Shown here piece by piece: positions 54,830-63,654 of a stretch of DNA of 64,000 nt. Made by a program: the position numbers and the translations under genes. Every line of letters starts with the position of its first letter. Within the stretch, counting starts at the first letter, position 1. The notes under the pieces are model-generated. The model made no database searches, was not told the origin of the DNA, and worked only from the letters and a program-made list of their open reading frames with translations. Origin of the DNA: Pantoea deleyi. GTDB lineage: Bacteria; Pseudomonadota; Gammaproteobacteria; Enterobacterales; Enterobacteriaceae. The stretch is taken from assembly GCF_022647325.1 (NCBI RefSeq), contig NZ_CP071405.1, positions 868,001 through 932,000 of the forward strand, given 5' to 3'.

Positions 54830-54922
54830 GGTGAGGTGGCCGAGAGGCTGAAGGCGCTCCCCTGCTAAGGGAGTATACGGTCAAAAGCTGTATCGAGGGT
54901 TCGAATCCCTCCCTCACCGCCA
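54830..54922 (+). tRNA. serV: tRNA-Ser (GCU)
   Basis: 93 nt, class II tRNA with long variable arm. Anticodon GCT in CCCCTGCTAAGGG, TTCGAAT T loop, CCA encoded. First gene of the array, as in E. coli serV. Confidence 0.97.
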
Positions 54923-54930
54923 TTTTCGAT

Positions 54931-55007
54931 GCATCCATAGCTCAGCTGGATAGAGTACTCGGCTACGAACCGAGCGGTCGGAGGTTCGAATCCTCCTGGA
55001 TGCACCA
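54931..55007 (+). tRNA. argV: tRNA-Arg (ACG), copy 1
   Basis: 77 nt, acceptor GCATCCA/TGGATGC perfect, anticodon ACG in CTACGAA, CCA encoded. Eight bases after serV. The symbol follows the E. coli order and is nominal. Confidence 0.97.
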
Positions 55008-55090
55008 TCGAAAACAAAGAAATAAAGTGAATTAGCAATTCCTTCATGGTGAGTAGTCAGCACCCTGCGTTGTACAAGAATTTGATTTAT

Positions 55091-55167
55091 GCATCCATAG
55101 CTCAGCTGGATAGAGTACTCGGCTACGAACCGAGCGGTCGGAGGTTCGAATCCTCCTGGATGCACCA
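55091..55167 (+). tRNA. argY: tRNA-Arg (ACG), copy 2
   Basis: 77 nt, identical in sequence to copy 1; 83-base spacer from it. CCA encoded. Confidence 0.97.
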
Positions 55168-55226
55168 TTCTTCGTAACATCCTCAGGTTGGTTTCTGTCA
55201 GTCCATAAAAAGTAATACCCCTCAAT

Positions 55227-55303
55227 GCATCCATAGCTCAGCTGGATAGAGTACTCGGCTACGAACCGAGCGGTCGGAGGTTCGAATCCTCCTGGATGCA
55301 CCA
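55227..55303 (+). tRNA. argZ: tRNA-Arg (ACG), copy 3
   Basis: 77 nt, identical to copies 1 and 2; 59-base spacer from copy 2. Followed by the first of three long spacer repeats. Confidence 0.97.
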
Positions 55304-55333
55304 TATTTTCCCTTATGATTAGTGCCTCAGTGT

Positions 55334-55420
55334 GTCATAACGCAATCCGCGTTCAGATTGCACTAAAGAGGATAACGTTGCGTCAGCAACGGCCCGCAGG
55401 ACGAAGCGTAAGCGGAGTCA
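55334..55420 (+). repeat. tRNA-linked spacer repeat, copy A
   Basis: Begins GTCATAACGCAATCCGCG and runs through AAAGAGGATAACGTTGCG to GCGTAAGCGGAGTCA. Contains the hairpins GCAATC...GATTGC and CGTTGC-GTCA-GCAACG. It leads into 12 bases identical to the tRNA-Arg 3' end (CTGGATGCACCA, 55425-55436), which begin copy B. Confidence 0.85.
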
Positions 55421-55424
55421 TCCT

Positions 55425-55528
55425 GCTGGATGCACCATATTCTCCCCAGATAAAGCCCCTCAGTATGTCATAACGCAATCCGCGTTCAGATTGCACTAAA
55501 GAGGATAACGTTGCGTCAGCAGCGGCCC
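55425..55528 (+). repeat. tRNA-linked spacer repeat, copy B with tRNA 3' remnant
   Basis: Starts with CTGGATGCACCA, a free-standing 3' end of tRNA-Arg with no tRNA body in front, then ATATTCTCCCCAGATAAAGC, then the common core as in copy A. It diverges after CAGCAGCGGCCC. Confidence 0.85.
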
Positions 55529-55619
55529 AAAGCGCGAACCGATTCACTTTTCTGGTTATACCCTTCTTCGCATTATCCTGAGACTGGTTTTCAGTCCCTG
55601 AAAAGTTGTACTCCGCAAT

Positions 55620-55696
55620 TCATCCATAGCTCAGCTGGATAGAGTACTCGGCTACGAACCGAGCGGTCGGAGGTTCGACTCCTCCCGGACGCACCA
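55620..55696 (+). pseudogene. tRNA-Arg (ACG), copy 4, with damaged acceptor stem
   Basis: 77 nt, body identical to copies 1-3 through the anticodon and T stem, but position 1 is T instead of G and the 3' strand reads CGGACGC instead of TGGATGC. Pairs 1-72 (T/C), 3-70 (A/C) and 7-66 (A/C) are therefore broken, and the T loop reads TTCGACT. CCA is still encoded. Probably a non-functional or poorly processed copy; it occupies the place of E. coli argQ. Confidence 0.75.
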
Positions 55697-55820
55697 TATT
55701 CTCCCCAGATAAAGCCCCTCAGTGTCATAACGCAATCCGCGTTCAGATTGCACTAAAGAGGATAACGTTGCGTCAGCAACGGCCCGCAGGGCGAAGCGTA
55801 AGCGGAGTCATCCTGCTTTT
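55693..55820 (+). repeat. tRNA-linked spacer repeat, copy C, with possible operon terminator
   Basis: Follows tRNA copy 4 with ACCATATTCTCCCCAGATAA as in copy B, then the common core from 55724. The end, GCAGG ... CCTGC followed by TTTT (55786-55820), could terminate the tRNA transcript, though the loop is long. Confidence 0.7.
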
Positions 55821-56263
55821 CACTCATTCCCCATCTACTCTGGCGTTCTCCACGCCTGAGCTGTACACAGCGGTTTTCCCGCCGCGCTCTGATGCGCCGC
55901 TCACGCCGCAGGGATAACCTGAAAAGATCTCCCTCAGCTTCCCACTGGCTTTGCCGGCAGGGCTTTTAGCCCCGATTACCGCCAGTGATACATCACCCGG
56001 ACTTAAGCGGACAATGACGCCTGCCTGCTGCGACAACGTAGCTGGTTTTGCTCTTCCGGCCCGTCTTCTGCTGGCCCGCGCTGAAAAGATTGTTAAAAAA
56101 ACGCTGGAAATTCGTACTGTTATGGCTGGGCGTAGGCGATCACCTTTATCTGAAAAGAAAAATTGTTAATGCTTTCAAAGCATTTGCTGTTCATCCACCC
56201 TGGCGACAACCTGTCCACATTAGGCTAAAGTAATGTCTCATTTGGTGAACGTCCGGAGTGACA
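55821..56263. other. Intergenic region between the tRNA array and yqaB
   Basis: About 440 bases. Several short open frames on both strands have no recognisable product or ribosome site. The last 25 bases carry the yqaB ribosome site (CCGGAG). I see nothing else in it. Confidence 0.4.
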
Positions 56264-56830
56264 ATGTACGATCAATATGACGCCCTGATTTTCGATATGG
56301 ACGGCACCCTTCTGGATACCGAGCCGACACATCGAAAAGCGTGGCGTCAGGTACTGGCGCGTTATGGATTGACGCTGGATGAAGCACGTATCATCGAATT
56401 CAATGGCGCGCCCGCGTGGCGACTTGCGCAGTTCATCATTGAATCCAATCAGTCGTCACTCGATCCTCATCTTCTCGCCGCAGAAAAAACAGCGGCCGTG
56501 AAAGCGATGCTGCTGGAAAACGTGACACCGCTGCCCTTGCTGGAGGTGGCGAAAGCGTATCAGGGGCGTCGTCCGATGGCGGTAGGCACCGGAAGCGAAC
56601 ACAGCATGGCAGAGGCGTTACTGACGCAGCTGGGCGTGCGTGCGCTGTTTTCGGCCGTGGTCGGGGCTGACGACGTAAAACAGCACAAACCCGAGCCAGA
56701 AACGTTTTTATGCTGCGCCGAATTACTGGGCGTGGCACCGGCACGCTGCGTGGTGTTTGAGGATGCCGATTTTGGTATTCAGGCAGCAAAAGCAGCAGGC
56801 ATGGCCGTGGTGGATGTCCGTTTACTGTGA
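56264..56830 (+). CDS. yqaB: HAD-family sugar phosphatase YqaB (fructose-1-phosphatase)
   Basis: 188 residues from ATG 56264, the E. coli length; a GTG at 56258 is inside the spacer to the CGGAG ribosome site. HAD motifs: FDMDGTLLDTEPTHRKAW (I), VGTGSE (II), KHKPEPETF-type lysine (here QHKPEPETF) (III) and VFEDADFGIQAAKAAGM (IV). E. coli YqaB dephosphorylates fructose 1-phosphate and 6-phosphogluconate. Overlaps yqaA by four bases. Confidence 0.93.
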   Translation: MYDQYDALIFDMDGTLLDTEPTHRKAWRQVLARYGLTLDEARIIEFNGAPAWRLAQFIIESNQSSLDPHLLAAEKTAAVKAMLLENVTPLPLLEVAKAYQGRRPMAVGTGSEHSMAEALLTQLGVRALFSAVVGADDVKQHKPEPETFLCCAELLGVAPARCVVFEDADFGIQAAKAAGMAVVDVRLL

Positions 56831-57255
56831 ATGACGTTTTCACCCTGGCCTCAATGTTCGGCAGTAGCTTTTTAAGTGCGACGCTCCTGCCAGGAAGTTC
56901 AGAAGCACTACTGATCGCATTTCTGATAGCAAAAAAGACATCAGTTTACGGGTTGCTTTTGGCCGCATCACTGGGAAACACCCTGGGCGGCTTAACCAAC
57001 ATTATTATTGGTCGCTTACTGCCGTTAAAACGTCAGGGGCGATGGCATGACACAGCAATGACGTGGTTGCACCGACTGGGACCCGCAGCACTGTTATTCA
57101 GCTGGCTGCCGGTGATAGGTGATCTGCTCTGCGTGCTCGCAGGGTGGTTACGTTTCGCCTGGCTGCCCGCAATGCTGTTTCTCGCTGTCGGCAAGACATT
57201 GCGTTATATCGTTATCGCGACTGCCACATTACAGGGGCTGGAATGGTGGCATTGA
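56827..57255 (+). CDS. yqaA: Inner-membrane protein YqaA (DedA/SNARE-associated family)
   Basis: 142 residues, as in E. coli. GTG start overlapping the yqaB stop. Conserved [29 protein letters not shown] and [16 protein letters not shown] of the family, with about four hydrophobic segments. Role not defined; relatives act in lipid flipping. Confidence 0.92.
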   Translation: MNDVFTLASMFGSSFLSATLLPGSSEALLIAFLIAKKTSVYGLLLAASLGNTLGGLTNIIIGRLLPLKRQGRWHDTAMTWLHRLGPAALLFSWLPVIGDLLCVLAGWLRFAWLPAMLFLAVGKTLRYIVIATATLQGLEWWH

Positions 57256-57328
57256 TTCGCACAGATTCGAGGCTACGGTTAACATTATGCTGAACAAAAA
57301 TAAATTATTATCACAGCGGGGGGGTAAT

Positions 57329-58894
57329 GTGATCCCGGACGTATCTAAAGCGCTCTCCTGGCTGGAGGCGCATCCCAATGCCCTGAAAGGTATTGGCCGT
57401 GGCATCGAGCGTGAAACGCTGCGTGTGCAGGCAAATGGCGAACTGGCAACAAGCGGTCACCCGGACTCGCTGGGCTCGGCGCTGAAACATGACTGGATCA
57501 CCACCGATTTTGCCGAAACGTTGCTGGAATTTATTACGCCAGTCGACCACAGCATCGATCATATGCTGGCATTCCTGCGTGATATCCATCGTCACGTCGC
57601 CCGTGAACTGGGCGAGGAGCGCATGTGGCCGTTCAGTATGCCGTGTGTGATTGCCGATGCCGATAATATTGAGCTGGCGCAGTATGGCTCCTCCAATATC
57701 GGGCAGATGAAAACGCTCTACCGCGAAGGGCTGAAAAACCGCTACGGCGCGCTGATGCAGACCATCTCCGGCATTCACTATAACTTCTCGCTGCCGCTCT
57801 CGTTCTGGCAGGAGTGGGCTGACGTGAAAGATCAGGAAAGCGGAAAAGAGACGATCTCAGCGGGCTATCTGCGCCTGATCCGCAACTACTATCGCTTCGG
57901 CTGGGTGATCCCGTATCTGTTTGGCGCCTCACCGGCTATCAGCTCCAGCTTCCTGCAGGGCCGTGAAAGCGCACTGCCGTTTGAAACCAATGACAAAGAC
58001 ACGATGTGGCTGCCCTACGCCACTTCGCTGCGTCTGAGCGATCTGGGCTACACCAATAAGTCGCAAAGCGCGCTCGGTATCACCTTTAACTCGCTGGAAG
58101 GCTATGTTACGGCGCTGAAGAAAGCGATCAGGACGCCTTCCGAAGAGTATGCGGCGATGGGCACAAAAGATGCAGACGGCAACTGGCTGCAGCTGAATAC
58201 CAACGTCCTGCAGATTGAAAACGAACTCTATGCGCCGATCCGGCCGAAGCGCGTGACGCGCTCGGGTGAAGCGCCGTCGGATGCGCTGCTGCGTGGCGGT
58301 ATCGAGTATATCGAAGTGCGTTCGCTGGATATCAACCCGTTCTCAGCCATCGGGGTCGATGAGAATCAGGTTCGCTTCCTCGACCTGTTCCTGATCTGGT
58401 GTACGCTGGCCGATGCGCCAGAAATGAGTGCGGATGAGCTGCAGTGCACCCGTAAAAACTGGAACCGGGTGGTGCTGGAAGGGCGCAAACCGGGGCAGAA
58501 AATTGCCGTGGGCTGTGGCGAAGCGGAACATTCGCTGGTCGAAGTGGGTAAAACCCTGTTTGCCGATCTGCGTCGGGTTGCTGAAGTCTTAGACAGTAAC
58601 AATCAGGACAGCACGGAATATCAGCAGGTCTGCGATCAACTGGTAGCATCGTTTGACGATCCTGAGCTAACCTACTCGGCGCGCATCCTTCAGGCGATGA
58701 AGGACAACGGCGTGACCGGCACCGGCGTGGCGCTGGCAGAACAGTATGCGCATCTGCTCTGCGAAGAGCCGCTCGAAGTCCTGACCGAAGACGATTTCAC
58801 GCGCCAGGCGCAGGAATCGGTCGCGGCCCAGCAGCAGCTGGAAGCGAATGATAAGCTGGATTTTGAAGCGTATCTGGCGAGCCGGGAAGGGTAG
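57329..58894 (+). CDS. gshA: Glutamate-cysteine ligase GshA
   Basis: First step of glutathione synthesis. I take GTG 57329 ([13 protein letters not shown]) as start: it aligns with the E. coli N terminus (MIPDVSQALAWLE), E. coli also uses a non-ATG start here, and a G-rich ribosome site (GCGGGGGGG) lies just upstream. That gives 521 residues (E. coli 518); ATG 57287 would give 535. Motifs [38 protein letters not shown] and [12 protein letters not shown] are conserved. Confidence 0.94.
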   Translation: MIPDVSKALSWLEAHPNALKGIGRGIERETLRVQANGELATSGHPDSLGSALKHDWITTDFAETLLEFITPVDHSIDHMLAFLRDIHRHVARELGEERMWPFSMPCVIADADNIELAQYGSSNIGQMKTLYREGLKNRYGALMQTISGIHYNFSLPLSFWQEWADVKDQESGKETISAGYLRLIRNYYRFGWVIPYLFGASPAISSSFLQGRESALPFETNDKDTMWLPYATSLRLSDLGYTNKSQSALGITFNSLEGYVTALKKAIRTPSEEYAAMGTKDADGNWLQLNTNVLQIENELYAPIRPKRVTRSGEAPSDALLRGGIEYIEVRSLDINPFSAIGVDENQVRFLDLFLIWCTLADAPEMSADELQCTRKNWNRVVLEGRKPGQKIAVGCGEAEHSLVEVGKTLFADLRRVAEVLDSNNQDSTEYQQVCDQLVASFDDPELTYSARILQAMKDNGVTGTGVALAEQYAHLLCEEPLEVLTEDDFTRQAQESVAAQQQLEANDKLDFEAYLASREG

Positions 58895-58899
58895 AAAAG

Positions 58900-58972
58900 A
58901 AAAAGGCCACATCAATGTGGCCAAATTAACATCTCTGTTGTCAGGGATGATGATAACAAATGCGCGTCTTTC
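58900..58972 (-). ncRNA. micA: Small RNA MicA (sigma-E-dependent, Hfq-binding)
   Basis: On the minus strand the transcript would start GAAAGACGCGCATTTG and continue TTATCATCATCCCTG, the conserved MicA 5' part that pairs with the ompA leader, then end with the hairpin GGCCACAT/ATGTGGCC (58905-58922) followed by a T run. Length about 73 nt (E. coli about 72). Its location between gshA and luxS on the opposite strand is exactly that of E. coli micA. It represses ompA and other outer-membrane protein mRNAs during envelope stress. Confidence 0.93.
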
Positions 58973-58978
58973 ATATAT

Positions 58979-59006
58979 TCAGACGTTGGGCGAACAGAAA
59001 AGTTTC
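58979..59006 (-). promoter_or_regulatory. Sigma-E promoter of micA
   Basis: Read on the minus strand: GAAACTT (59006-59000), 16-base spacer, TCTGA (58983-58979), then start about 7 bases on. This fits the sigma-E consensus GGAACTT/TCTGA. Confidence 0.8.
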
Positions 59007-59044
59007 ATCGTTTTAAAAAAAATTCTCAGAACAGGAGGTGACGT

Positions 59045-59560
59045 ATGCCACTACTGGACAGTTTTACCGTTGATCACACCATCATGGGCGCACCGGCCGT
59101 ACGCGTTGCCAAAACCATGAAGACTCCGCATGGCGATACGATTACCGTTTTTGACCTGCGTTTTTGCCGCCCGAACATTGATATCCTCACCGAGCGTGGC
59201 ATCCATACGCTGGAGCATCTCTTTGCCGGCTTCATGCGCGACCACCTGAACGGTGATGGCGTGGAGATCGTCGATATCTCGCCAATGGGCTGCCGCACCG
59301 GCTTCTACATGAGCCTGATCGGCACACCGGACGAGCAGCGCGTAGCAAAAGCGTGGAAAGGGGCGATGGAAGACGTTCTGAAAGTGAAAGATCAGAACCA
59401 GATTCCGGAACTGAATGAATACCAGTGCGGCAGCTACAAGCTGCACTCGCTGGACGAAGCGCAGCAGATCGCCCGCAATGTGCTGGCGCATGAGATTGGC
59501 GTTAACCGCAACGACGATCTGAAACTGCCAGCCGAAAAGCTGAAAGCTCTGCAAATCTAG
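59045..59560 (+). CDS. luxS: S-ribosylhomocysteine lyase LuxS
   Basis: Cleaves S-ribosylhomocysteine to homocysteine and DPD, the autoinducer-2 precursor. 171 residues, as in E. coli. Zinc ligands H54 and H58 in [10 protein letters not shown] and C128 in [18 protein letters not shown] and GCRTGFYM are also conserved. Ideal ribosome site AGGAGGTGA. Confidence 0.97.
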   Translation: MPLLDSFTVDHTIMGAPAVRVAKTMKTPHGDTITVFDLRFCRPNIDILTERGIHTLEHLFAGFMRDHLNGDGVEIVDISPMGCRTGFYMSLIGTPDEQRVAKAWKGAMEDVLKVKDQNQIPELNEYQCGSYKLHSLDEAQQIARNVLAHEIGVNRNDDLKLPAEKLKALQI

Positions 59561-59576
59561 TCAGCGCTTTCGCAAT

Positions 59577-59613
59577 AAAAAACGCCGCATCATGACGATT
59601 GCGGCGTTTTTTT
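59577..59613. terminator. Bidirectional terminator between luxS and yfjD
   Basis: AAAACGCCGCA and TGCGGCGTTTT with T runs on both strands, placed between the convergent genes. Confidence 0.9.
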
Positions 59614-59617
59614 GGCT

Positions 59618-60904
59618 TCAGGAACCGACTGATTTCTTCAGCGGTGTCTTCGGCGTGATGCGCACCTGCTTAATCATGTTGTCCTGCACGTCGAGAATAT
59701 CGACGTTGTAGTGGCCGATCTGCACCCGGGTGGCGATAGCCGGGATCTCCTCCAGCGCTTCCAGCAGCATGCCGTTGATCGTGCGCGCTTCCTGCTCCGG
59801 CAGATGCCAGTTAAAGGCTTTGTTAATTTCACGCACGTTTGCGCTGCCTTCAATCAGGACCGAGCCATCATTCTGCGGCATCACTTCTTCGGCCAGCGAC
59901 GGTGACATTGAGGTGGTGAAGTCACCCACGATCTCTTCCAGAATGTCTTCGATGGTCACCAGTCCCTTAATGTCGCCATACTCATCCACCACCAGGCCCG
60001 CTTTCTTTTTGTTGCGCTGAAACTTCACCAGCTGGGTGTTAAGCGGCGTGCCTTCCGGGATGTAGTAGGTCTCATCGGCGGCGCGCAGCAGGGTCTCTTT
60101 GGTGAACTCTTTTTTCTCGGTCATCATGCGCCAGGCTTCGCGCACCCGCAGCATACCGACGCAGTCATCCAGCGAGTCGCGAAACAGCACAATGCGGCCA
60201 TGCGGTGAGTGGCTTAGCTGACGCACCACGGATTTCCAGTCATCGTTGATATTGATGCCGACAATCTCGTTACGCGGCACCATGATGTCATCCACGCTGA
60301 CCTTCTCCAGGTCGAGCACCGACAGCAGCATATCCTGGTTACGGCGTGACATCAGACTCCGCGACTCATAGACGATGGTGCGCAGCTCCTCCTTGCTCAG
60401 CGCCGAGCTGATGGCACCCTCGGTGCGGATCCCCACCATTCTCATCAGCAGACGGGTAATTGAGTTGAGCAGCCAGACCAGCGGCAGCATGATGTATTGC
60501 ATCGGCACCAGCAGCAGACTGCTGGGAAAGGCGACCCGCTCAGGATAAAGGGCGGCCACGGTTTTCGGCAGCACCTCAGCGAAGACCAGCACCACAAAGG
60601 TCAGGATGCCGGTGGCGATGGCGACCCCTTCATCGCCGTGCAGACGCATGCCAACGATGGTGGCCAGCGCAGAGGCCAGGATATTAACGAGGTTATTGCC
60701 AATCAGCACCAGGCTCAGCAGCCGGTCAGGGCGACGCAGGAGTTTCTCTACCCGGCGTGCGGCGCGACTGCCGTTCTTAACCTGATGACGCAGCTTATAG
60801 CGATTAAGGGTCATCATCCCGGTTTCCGACCCGGCAAACCAGGCAGAAACCAGTACCATGACGCAGAGAATGATAATCAGCGTGGTGGTTGAAACATGTT
60901 CCAA
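59618..60904 (-). CDS. yfjD: CNNM/HlyC-CorC family membrane protein YfjD
   Basis: 428 residues, TTG start behind AAGGAAG on its strand (MEHVSTTTLIIIL). Order: CNNM/DUF21 transmembrane domain with ETGMMTLNRYKLRH, two CBS domains (VDDIMVPRNEIVGI; VDEYGDIKGLVTIEDILEEIVGDF), and a CorC/HlyC C-terminal domain. Relatives are implicated in magnesium efflux or resistance. ypjD lies upstream on the same strand with a 15-base gap, so the two form an operon. Confidence 0.93.
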   Translation of the reverse strand: MEHVSTTTLIIILCVMVLVSAWFAGSETGMMTLNRYKLRHQVKNGSRAARRVEKLLRRPDRLLSLVLIGNNLVNILASALATIVGMRLHGDEGVAIATGILTFVVLVFAEVLPKTVAALYPERVAFPSSLLLVPMQYIMLPLVWLLNSITRLLMRMVGIRTEGAISSALSKEELRTIVYESRSLMSRRNQDMLLSVLDLEKVSVDDIMVPRNEIVGININDDWKSVVRQLSHSPHGRIVLFRDSLDDCVGMLRVREAWRMMTEKKEFTKETLLRAADETYYIPEGTPLNTQLVKFQRNKKKAGLVVDEYGDIKGLVTIEDILEEIVGDFTTSMSPSLAEEVMPQNDGSVLIEGSANVREINKAFNWHLPEQEARTINGMLLEALEEIPAIATRVQIGHYNVDILDVQDNMIKQVRITPKTPLKKSVGS

Positions 60905-60919
60905 CGCAGAACTTCCTTT

Positions 60920-61720
60920 TTAACGAGAGACAGGGACAAGCAGATGCTGCAGGATGCGACTGCCGAAGTAGGCCATGGTTAACAGCACCGCACCGCTGCA
61001 GTTAAACCAGACGACGCGGCGACCGCGCCACCCTTCATGATAGTGCCCCCACAGCAAAACGATATAAACAAACCACGCAATGATCGAGAGGACGGCTTTA
61101 TCGACGTTTTCAGCGCTGAAGAGATCCTGCATATAGAACAGGCCGGTACAGAGCACCAGCGTCAGCAGCACAACGCCCACCTGGGTGATGTGAAACATCT
61201 TACGTTCGATGGTCAGCAGCGGCGGCATATCCTGCGTAAAGGCCAGGCGCTTGTTTTTCAGCTGGTAGTCGATCCACGCCAGCTGCAGCGCATAAAGCGC
61301 GGCGATAATCAGCGTCGCATAGGCGAACAGCGACAGACCAATGTGGATCATCATGCCCGGCGTGGTTTCCAGATGCGTGATGAACGCATTGGGAACAAAG
61401 GTGGCGAAAGCGAGGTTGATCAGCGCGAAGCTGTAGACGATCGGCAGCAGCAGCCAGCCACGGTTGCGTGACGCCACGATGGTCATGATGGCGCAGATCA
61501 GCAGGCTGACCAGCGAGCCAATATTGAGCAGGCTTAAGTTCTGTCCGCTATCAATGGCGAAGATGCGTTGCTGCAGGGCAACCGCATGGGTGATCAGCGC
61601 CACACAGGCAGAGATCATCGCCATTCGCCGCCAGCCGCCATGACGCTTCAGCAGGCTGGGAATGATCAGGGCAAGGCTTAAGGAGTAGGCGAACAGCGCC
61701 ACTATCGCGAAAACGAACAT
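60920..61720 (-). CDS. ypjD: Inner-membrane protein YpjD (cytochrome c assembly/CcsA family)
   Basis: 266 residues (E. coli 263), about eight hydrophobic segments, starting MFVFAIVALFAYSLSLALII. Conserved histidines in TPGMMIHIGLSLFAYA and WGHYHEGWRGRR. The family includes heme-handling CcsA proteins; the role of YpjD itself is not settled, with a link to magnesium efflux suggested by its pairing with yfjD. Divergent from ffh. Confidence 0.92.
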   Translation of the reverse strand: MFVFAIVALFAYSLSLALIIPSLLKRHGGWRRMAMISACVALITHAVALQQRIFAIDSGQNLSLLNIGSLVSLLICAIMTIVASRNRGWLLLPIVYSFALINLAFATFVPNAFITHLETTPGMMIHIGLSLFAYATLIIAALYALQLAWIDYQLKNKRLAFTQDMPPLLTIERKMFHITQVGVVLLTLVLCTGLFYMQDLFSAENVDKAVLSIIAWFVYIVLLWGHYHEGWRGRRVVWFNCSGAVLLTMAYFGSRILQHLLVPVSR

Positions 61721-61824
61721 AGATCCTTTCAGGTTCAGTCAGATAAGGAAAAAGGCAGTATAGCGCCAGCCGGAGCAGGCTCCAAACGATCTGAGGGGCA
61801 ATTGCAGAGATCGCCGGGGCTTCG

Positions 61825-61833
61825 TGTTATAAT
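61825..61833 (+). promoter_or_regulatory. Extended -10 promoter for ffh
   Basis: TGTTATAAT (TGnTATAAT) about 50 bases before the ffh start; no clear -35. Confidence 0.6.
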
Positions 61834-61884
61834 CCGCCGCATTCTGCCGATCAGGCGCCTCGCGATCTTTTTAAGTGAGAGACC

Positions 61885-63246
61885 ATGTTTGATAATTTAA
61901 CCGATCGTTTGTCGCAAACCCTGCGAAACATCAGTGGCCGCGGAAGGCTGACTGAAGAGAACATTAAAGACACCCTGCGCGAAGTGCGCATGGCGCTGCT
62001 TGAAGCCGACGTTGCGCTGCCGGTGGTGCGTGACTTCATCAACCGTGTGAAAGAGAGCGCGGTCGGCCATGATGTGAACAAAAGCCTGACGCCGGGTCAG
62101 GAGTTTATCAAAATCGTTCGTAACGAGCTGGTTGCGGCGATGGGTGCGGAAAACAACGCGCTGGACCTGGCCGCTCAGCCGCCTGCGGTCGTGCTGATGG
62201 CGGGCCTTCAGGGTGCCGGTAAAACCACCAGCGTCGGTAAGCTGGGTAAATTCCTGCGCGAAAAGCATAAAAAGAAAGTGTTGGTGGTCTCTGCCGACGT
62301 CTATCGCCCGGCGGCGATCAAACAGCTGGAAACCCTGGCTCAGCAGGTCGGCGTGGACTTCTGCCCCTCCGATCTCAGCCAGAAGCCGGTCGACATCGTT
62401 AACAATGCGCTGCGCGAAGCGCGTCTGAAGTTCTACGACGTTCTGCTGGTGGATACCGCCGGTCGTCTGCACGTCGACGAAGCGATGATGGAAGAGATCA
62501 AGCAGGTGCATGCCGCGGTTAAGCCGGTGGAAACCCTGTTTGTGGTCGATGCCATGACCGGTCAGGATGCGGCAAACACCGCAAAAGCCTTTAACGAAGC
62601 GCTGCCGCTGACCGGGGTTATCCTGACCAAAGTCGACGGTGATGCCCGCGGTGGTGCGGCGCTGTCGATTCGTCACATCACCGGCAAGCCGATTAAATTT
62701 ATGGGTGTCGGTGAAAAGACCGATGCGCTTGAGCCGTTCTATCCGGACCGTATCGCGTCACGCATCCTCGGCATGGGCGACGTTCTCTCCCTGATCGAAG
62801 ATATCGAAAGCAAGGTCGACCGCGATCAGGCTGAGAAGCTGGCGAAGAAGCTCAAGACCGGTGACGGGTTTGATCTCAATGACTTCCTTGAGCAGCTGAA
62901 GCAGATGCGCAACATGGGCGGCATGGCCAGCCTGATGGGGAAACTGCCCGGTATGGGACAGCTGCCTGACAATGTGAAGTCGCAGATGGATGACAAAGTG
63001 CTGGTGCGCATGGAGGCGATCATCAACTCGATGACCCGCAAAGAGCGCGAGAAGCCGGAAATCATCAAAGGCTCGCGCAAGCGTCGCATCGCAAACGGCT
63101 CAGGCATGCAGGTGCAGGACGTTAACCGCTTATTGAAGCAGTTCGACGACATGCAGCGCATGATGAAGAAAATGAAGAAGGGCGGCATGGCGAAAATGAT
63201 GCGCGGCATGAAAGGTATGATGCCGCCAGGTTTCCCTGGTCGTTAA
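61885..63246 (+). CDS. ffh: Signal recognition particle protein Ffh
   Basis: GTPase that with 4.5S RNA targets membrane proteins to FtsY. 453 residues, as in E. coli. N domain, then G domain with GLQGAGKTTSVGKLG (about 100-114), DVYRPAAIKQL, DTAGRLHVDE, TKVDGDARGG, then the methionine-rich M domain (MRNMGGMASLMGKLPGMGQ; C-terminal KKMKKGGMAKMMRGMKGMM). Confidence 0.98.
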   Translation: MFDNLTDRLSQTLRNISGRGRLTEENIKDTLREVRMALLEADVALPVVRDFINRVKESAVGHDVNKSLTPGQEFIKIVRNELVAAMGAENNALDLAAQPPAVVLMAGLQGAGKTTSVGKLGKFLREKHKKKVLVVSADVYRPAAIKQLETLAQQVGVDFCPSDLSQKPVDIVNNALREARLKFYDVLLVDTAGRLHVDEAMMEEIKQVHAAVKPVETLFVVDAMTGQDAANTAKAFNEALPLTGVILTKVDGDARGGAALSIRHITGKPIKFMGVGEKTDALEPFYPDRIASRILGMGDVLSLIEDIESKVDRDQAEKLAKKLKTGDGFDLNDFLEQLKQMRNMGGMASLMGKLPGMGQLPDNVKSQMDDKVLVRMEAIINSMTRKEREKPEIIKGSRKRRIANGSGMQVQDVNRLLKQFDDMQRMMKKMKKGGMAKMMRGMKGMMPPGFPGR

Positions 63247-63330
63247 GTGTTCCACAAAAAAGCCTGGAAGGACGCGGTTTAGGTTGCTTTTTGCGCCAAA
63301 ATGAGTAAAATTTTCGGGCTTTTTATATAG

Positions 63331-63370
63331 CACCCGGACCCCGTTCCTCGATGGGGGCCGGGTGTTTTAT
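63331..63370 (+). terminator. Terminator-like hairpin in the ffh-rpsP interval
   Basis: CACCCGG, bulged A, CCCC paired with GGGG, CCGGGTG, then TTTTATT, 18 bases before the rpsP start. A -10-like TATATAG lies immediately upstream (63325-63330), so it is either the ffh terminator or a leader attenuator for the rpsP operon. Confidence 0.75.
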
Positions 63371-63387
63371 TAACTGAAGAGGATGTT

Positions 63388-63636
63388 ATGGTAACAATTC
63401 GTTTGGCACGTCACGGCGCGAAAAAGCGTCCGTTCTATCAGGTCGTCGTCACTGACAGCCGCAATGCACGCAACGGTCGTTTCATCGAGCGCGTTGGTTT
63501 CTTCAACCCGATCGCATCTGGTCAGGCTGAAGCACTGCGTCTTGATATGGATCGTATCGAGCACTGGGTTGGCCAGGGCGCAACGCTTTCTGATCGCGTT
63601 AACGCGCTGGTCAAAGAAGCAAAGAAAGCAGCTTAA
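63388..63636 (+). CDS. rpsP: 30S ribosomal protein S16
   Basis: 82 residues, as in E. coli. [20 protein letters not shown] and [13 protein letters not shown] are the family signature. First gene of rpsP-rimM-trmD-rplS; strong ribosome site GAAGAGG. Confidence 0.98.
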   Translation: MVTIRLARHGAKKRPFYQVVVTDSRNARNGRFIERVGFFNPIASGQAEALRLDMDRIEHWVGQGATLSDRVNALVKEAKKAA

Positions 63637-63654
63637 TCTGTCACGGTGGTGAGC

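Noticed and set aside
54865..55304. Minus-strand frames reading VHPGGFEPPTARF
   Set aside because: Translation of the reverse complement of tRNA-Arg genes, a well-known annotation artefact.
55951..56233. Short frames between the tRNA array and yqaB
   Set aside because: No ribosome site, no recognisable product, mutually overlapping in different frames.
58905..58922. Hairpin as gshA terminator
   Set aside because: The T run is on the minus strand only; it is the 3' end of micA.
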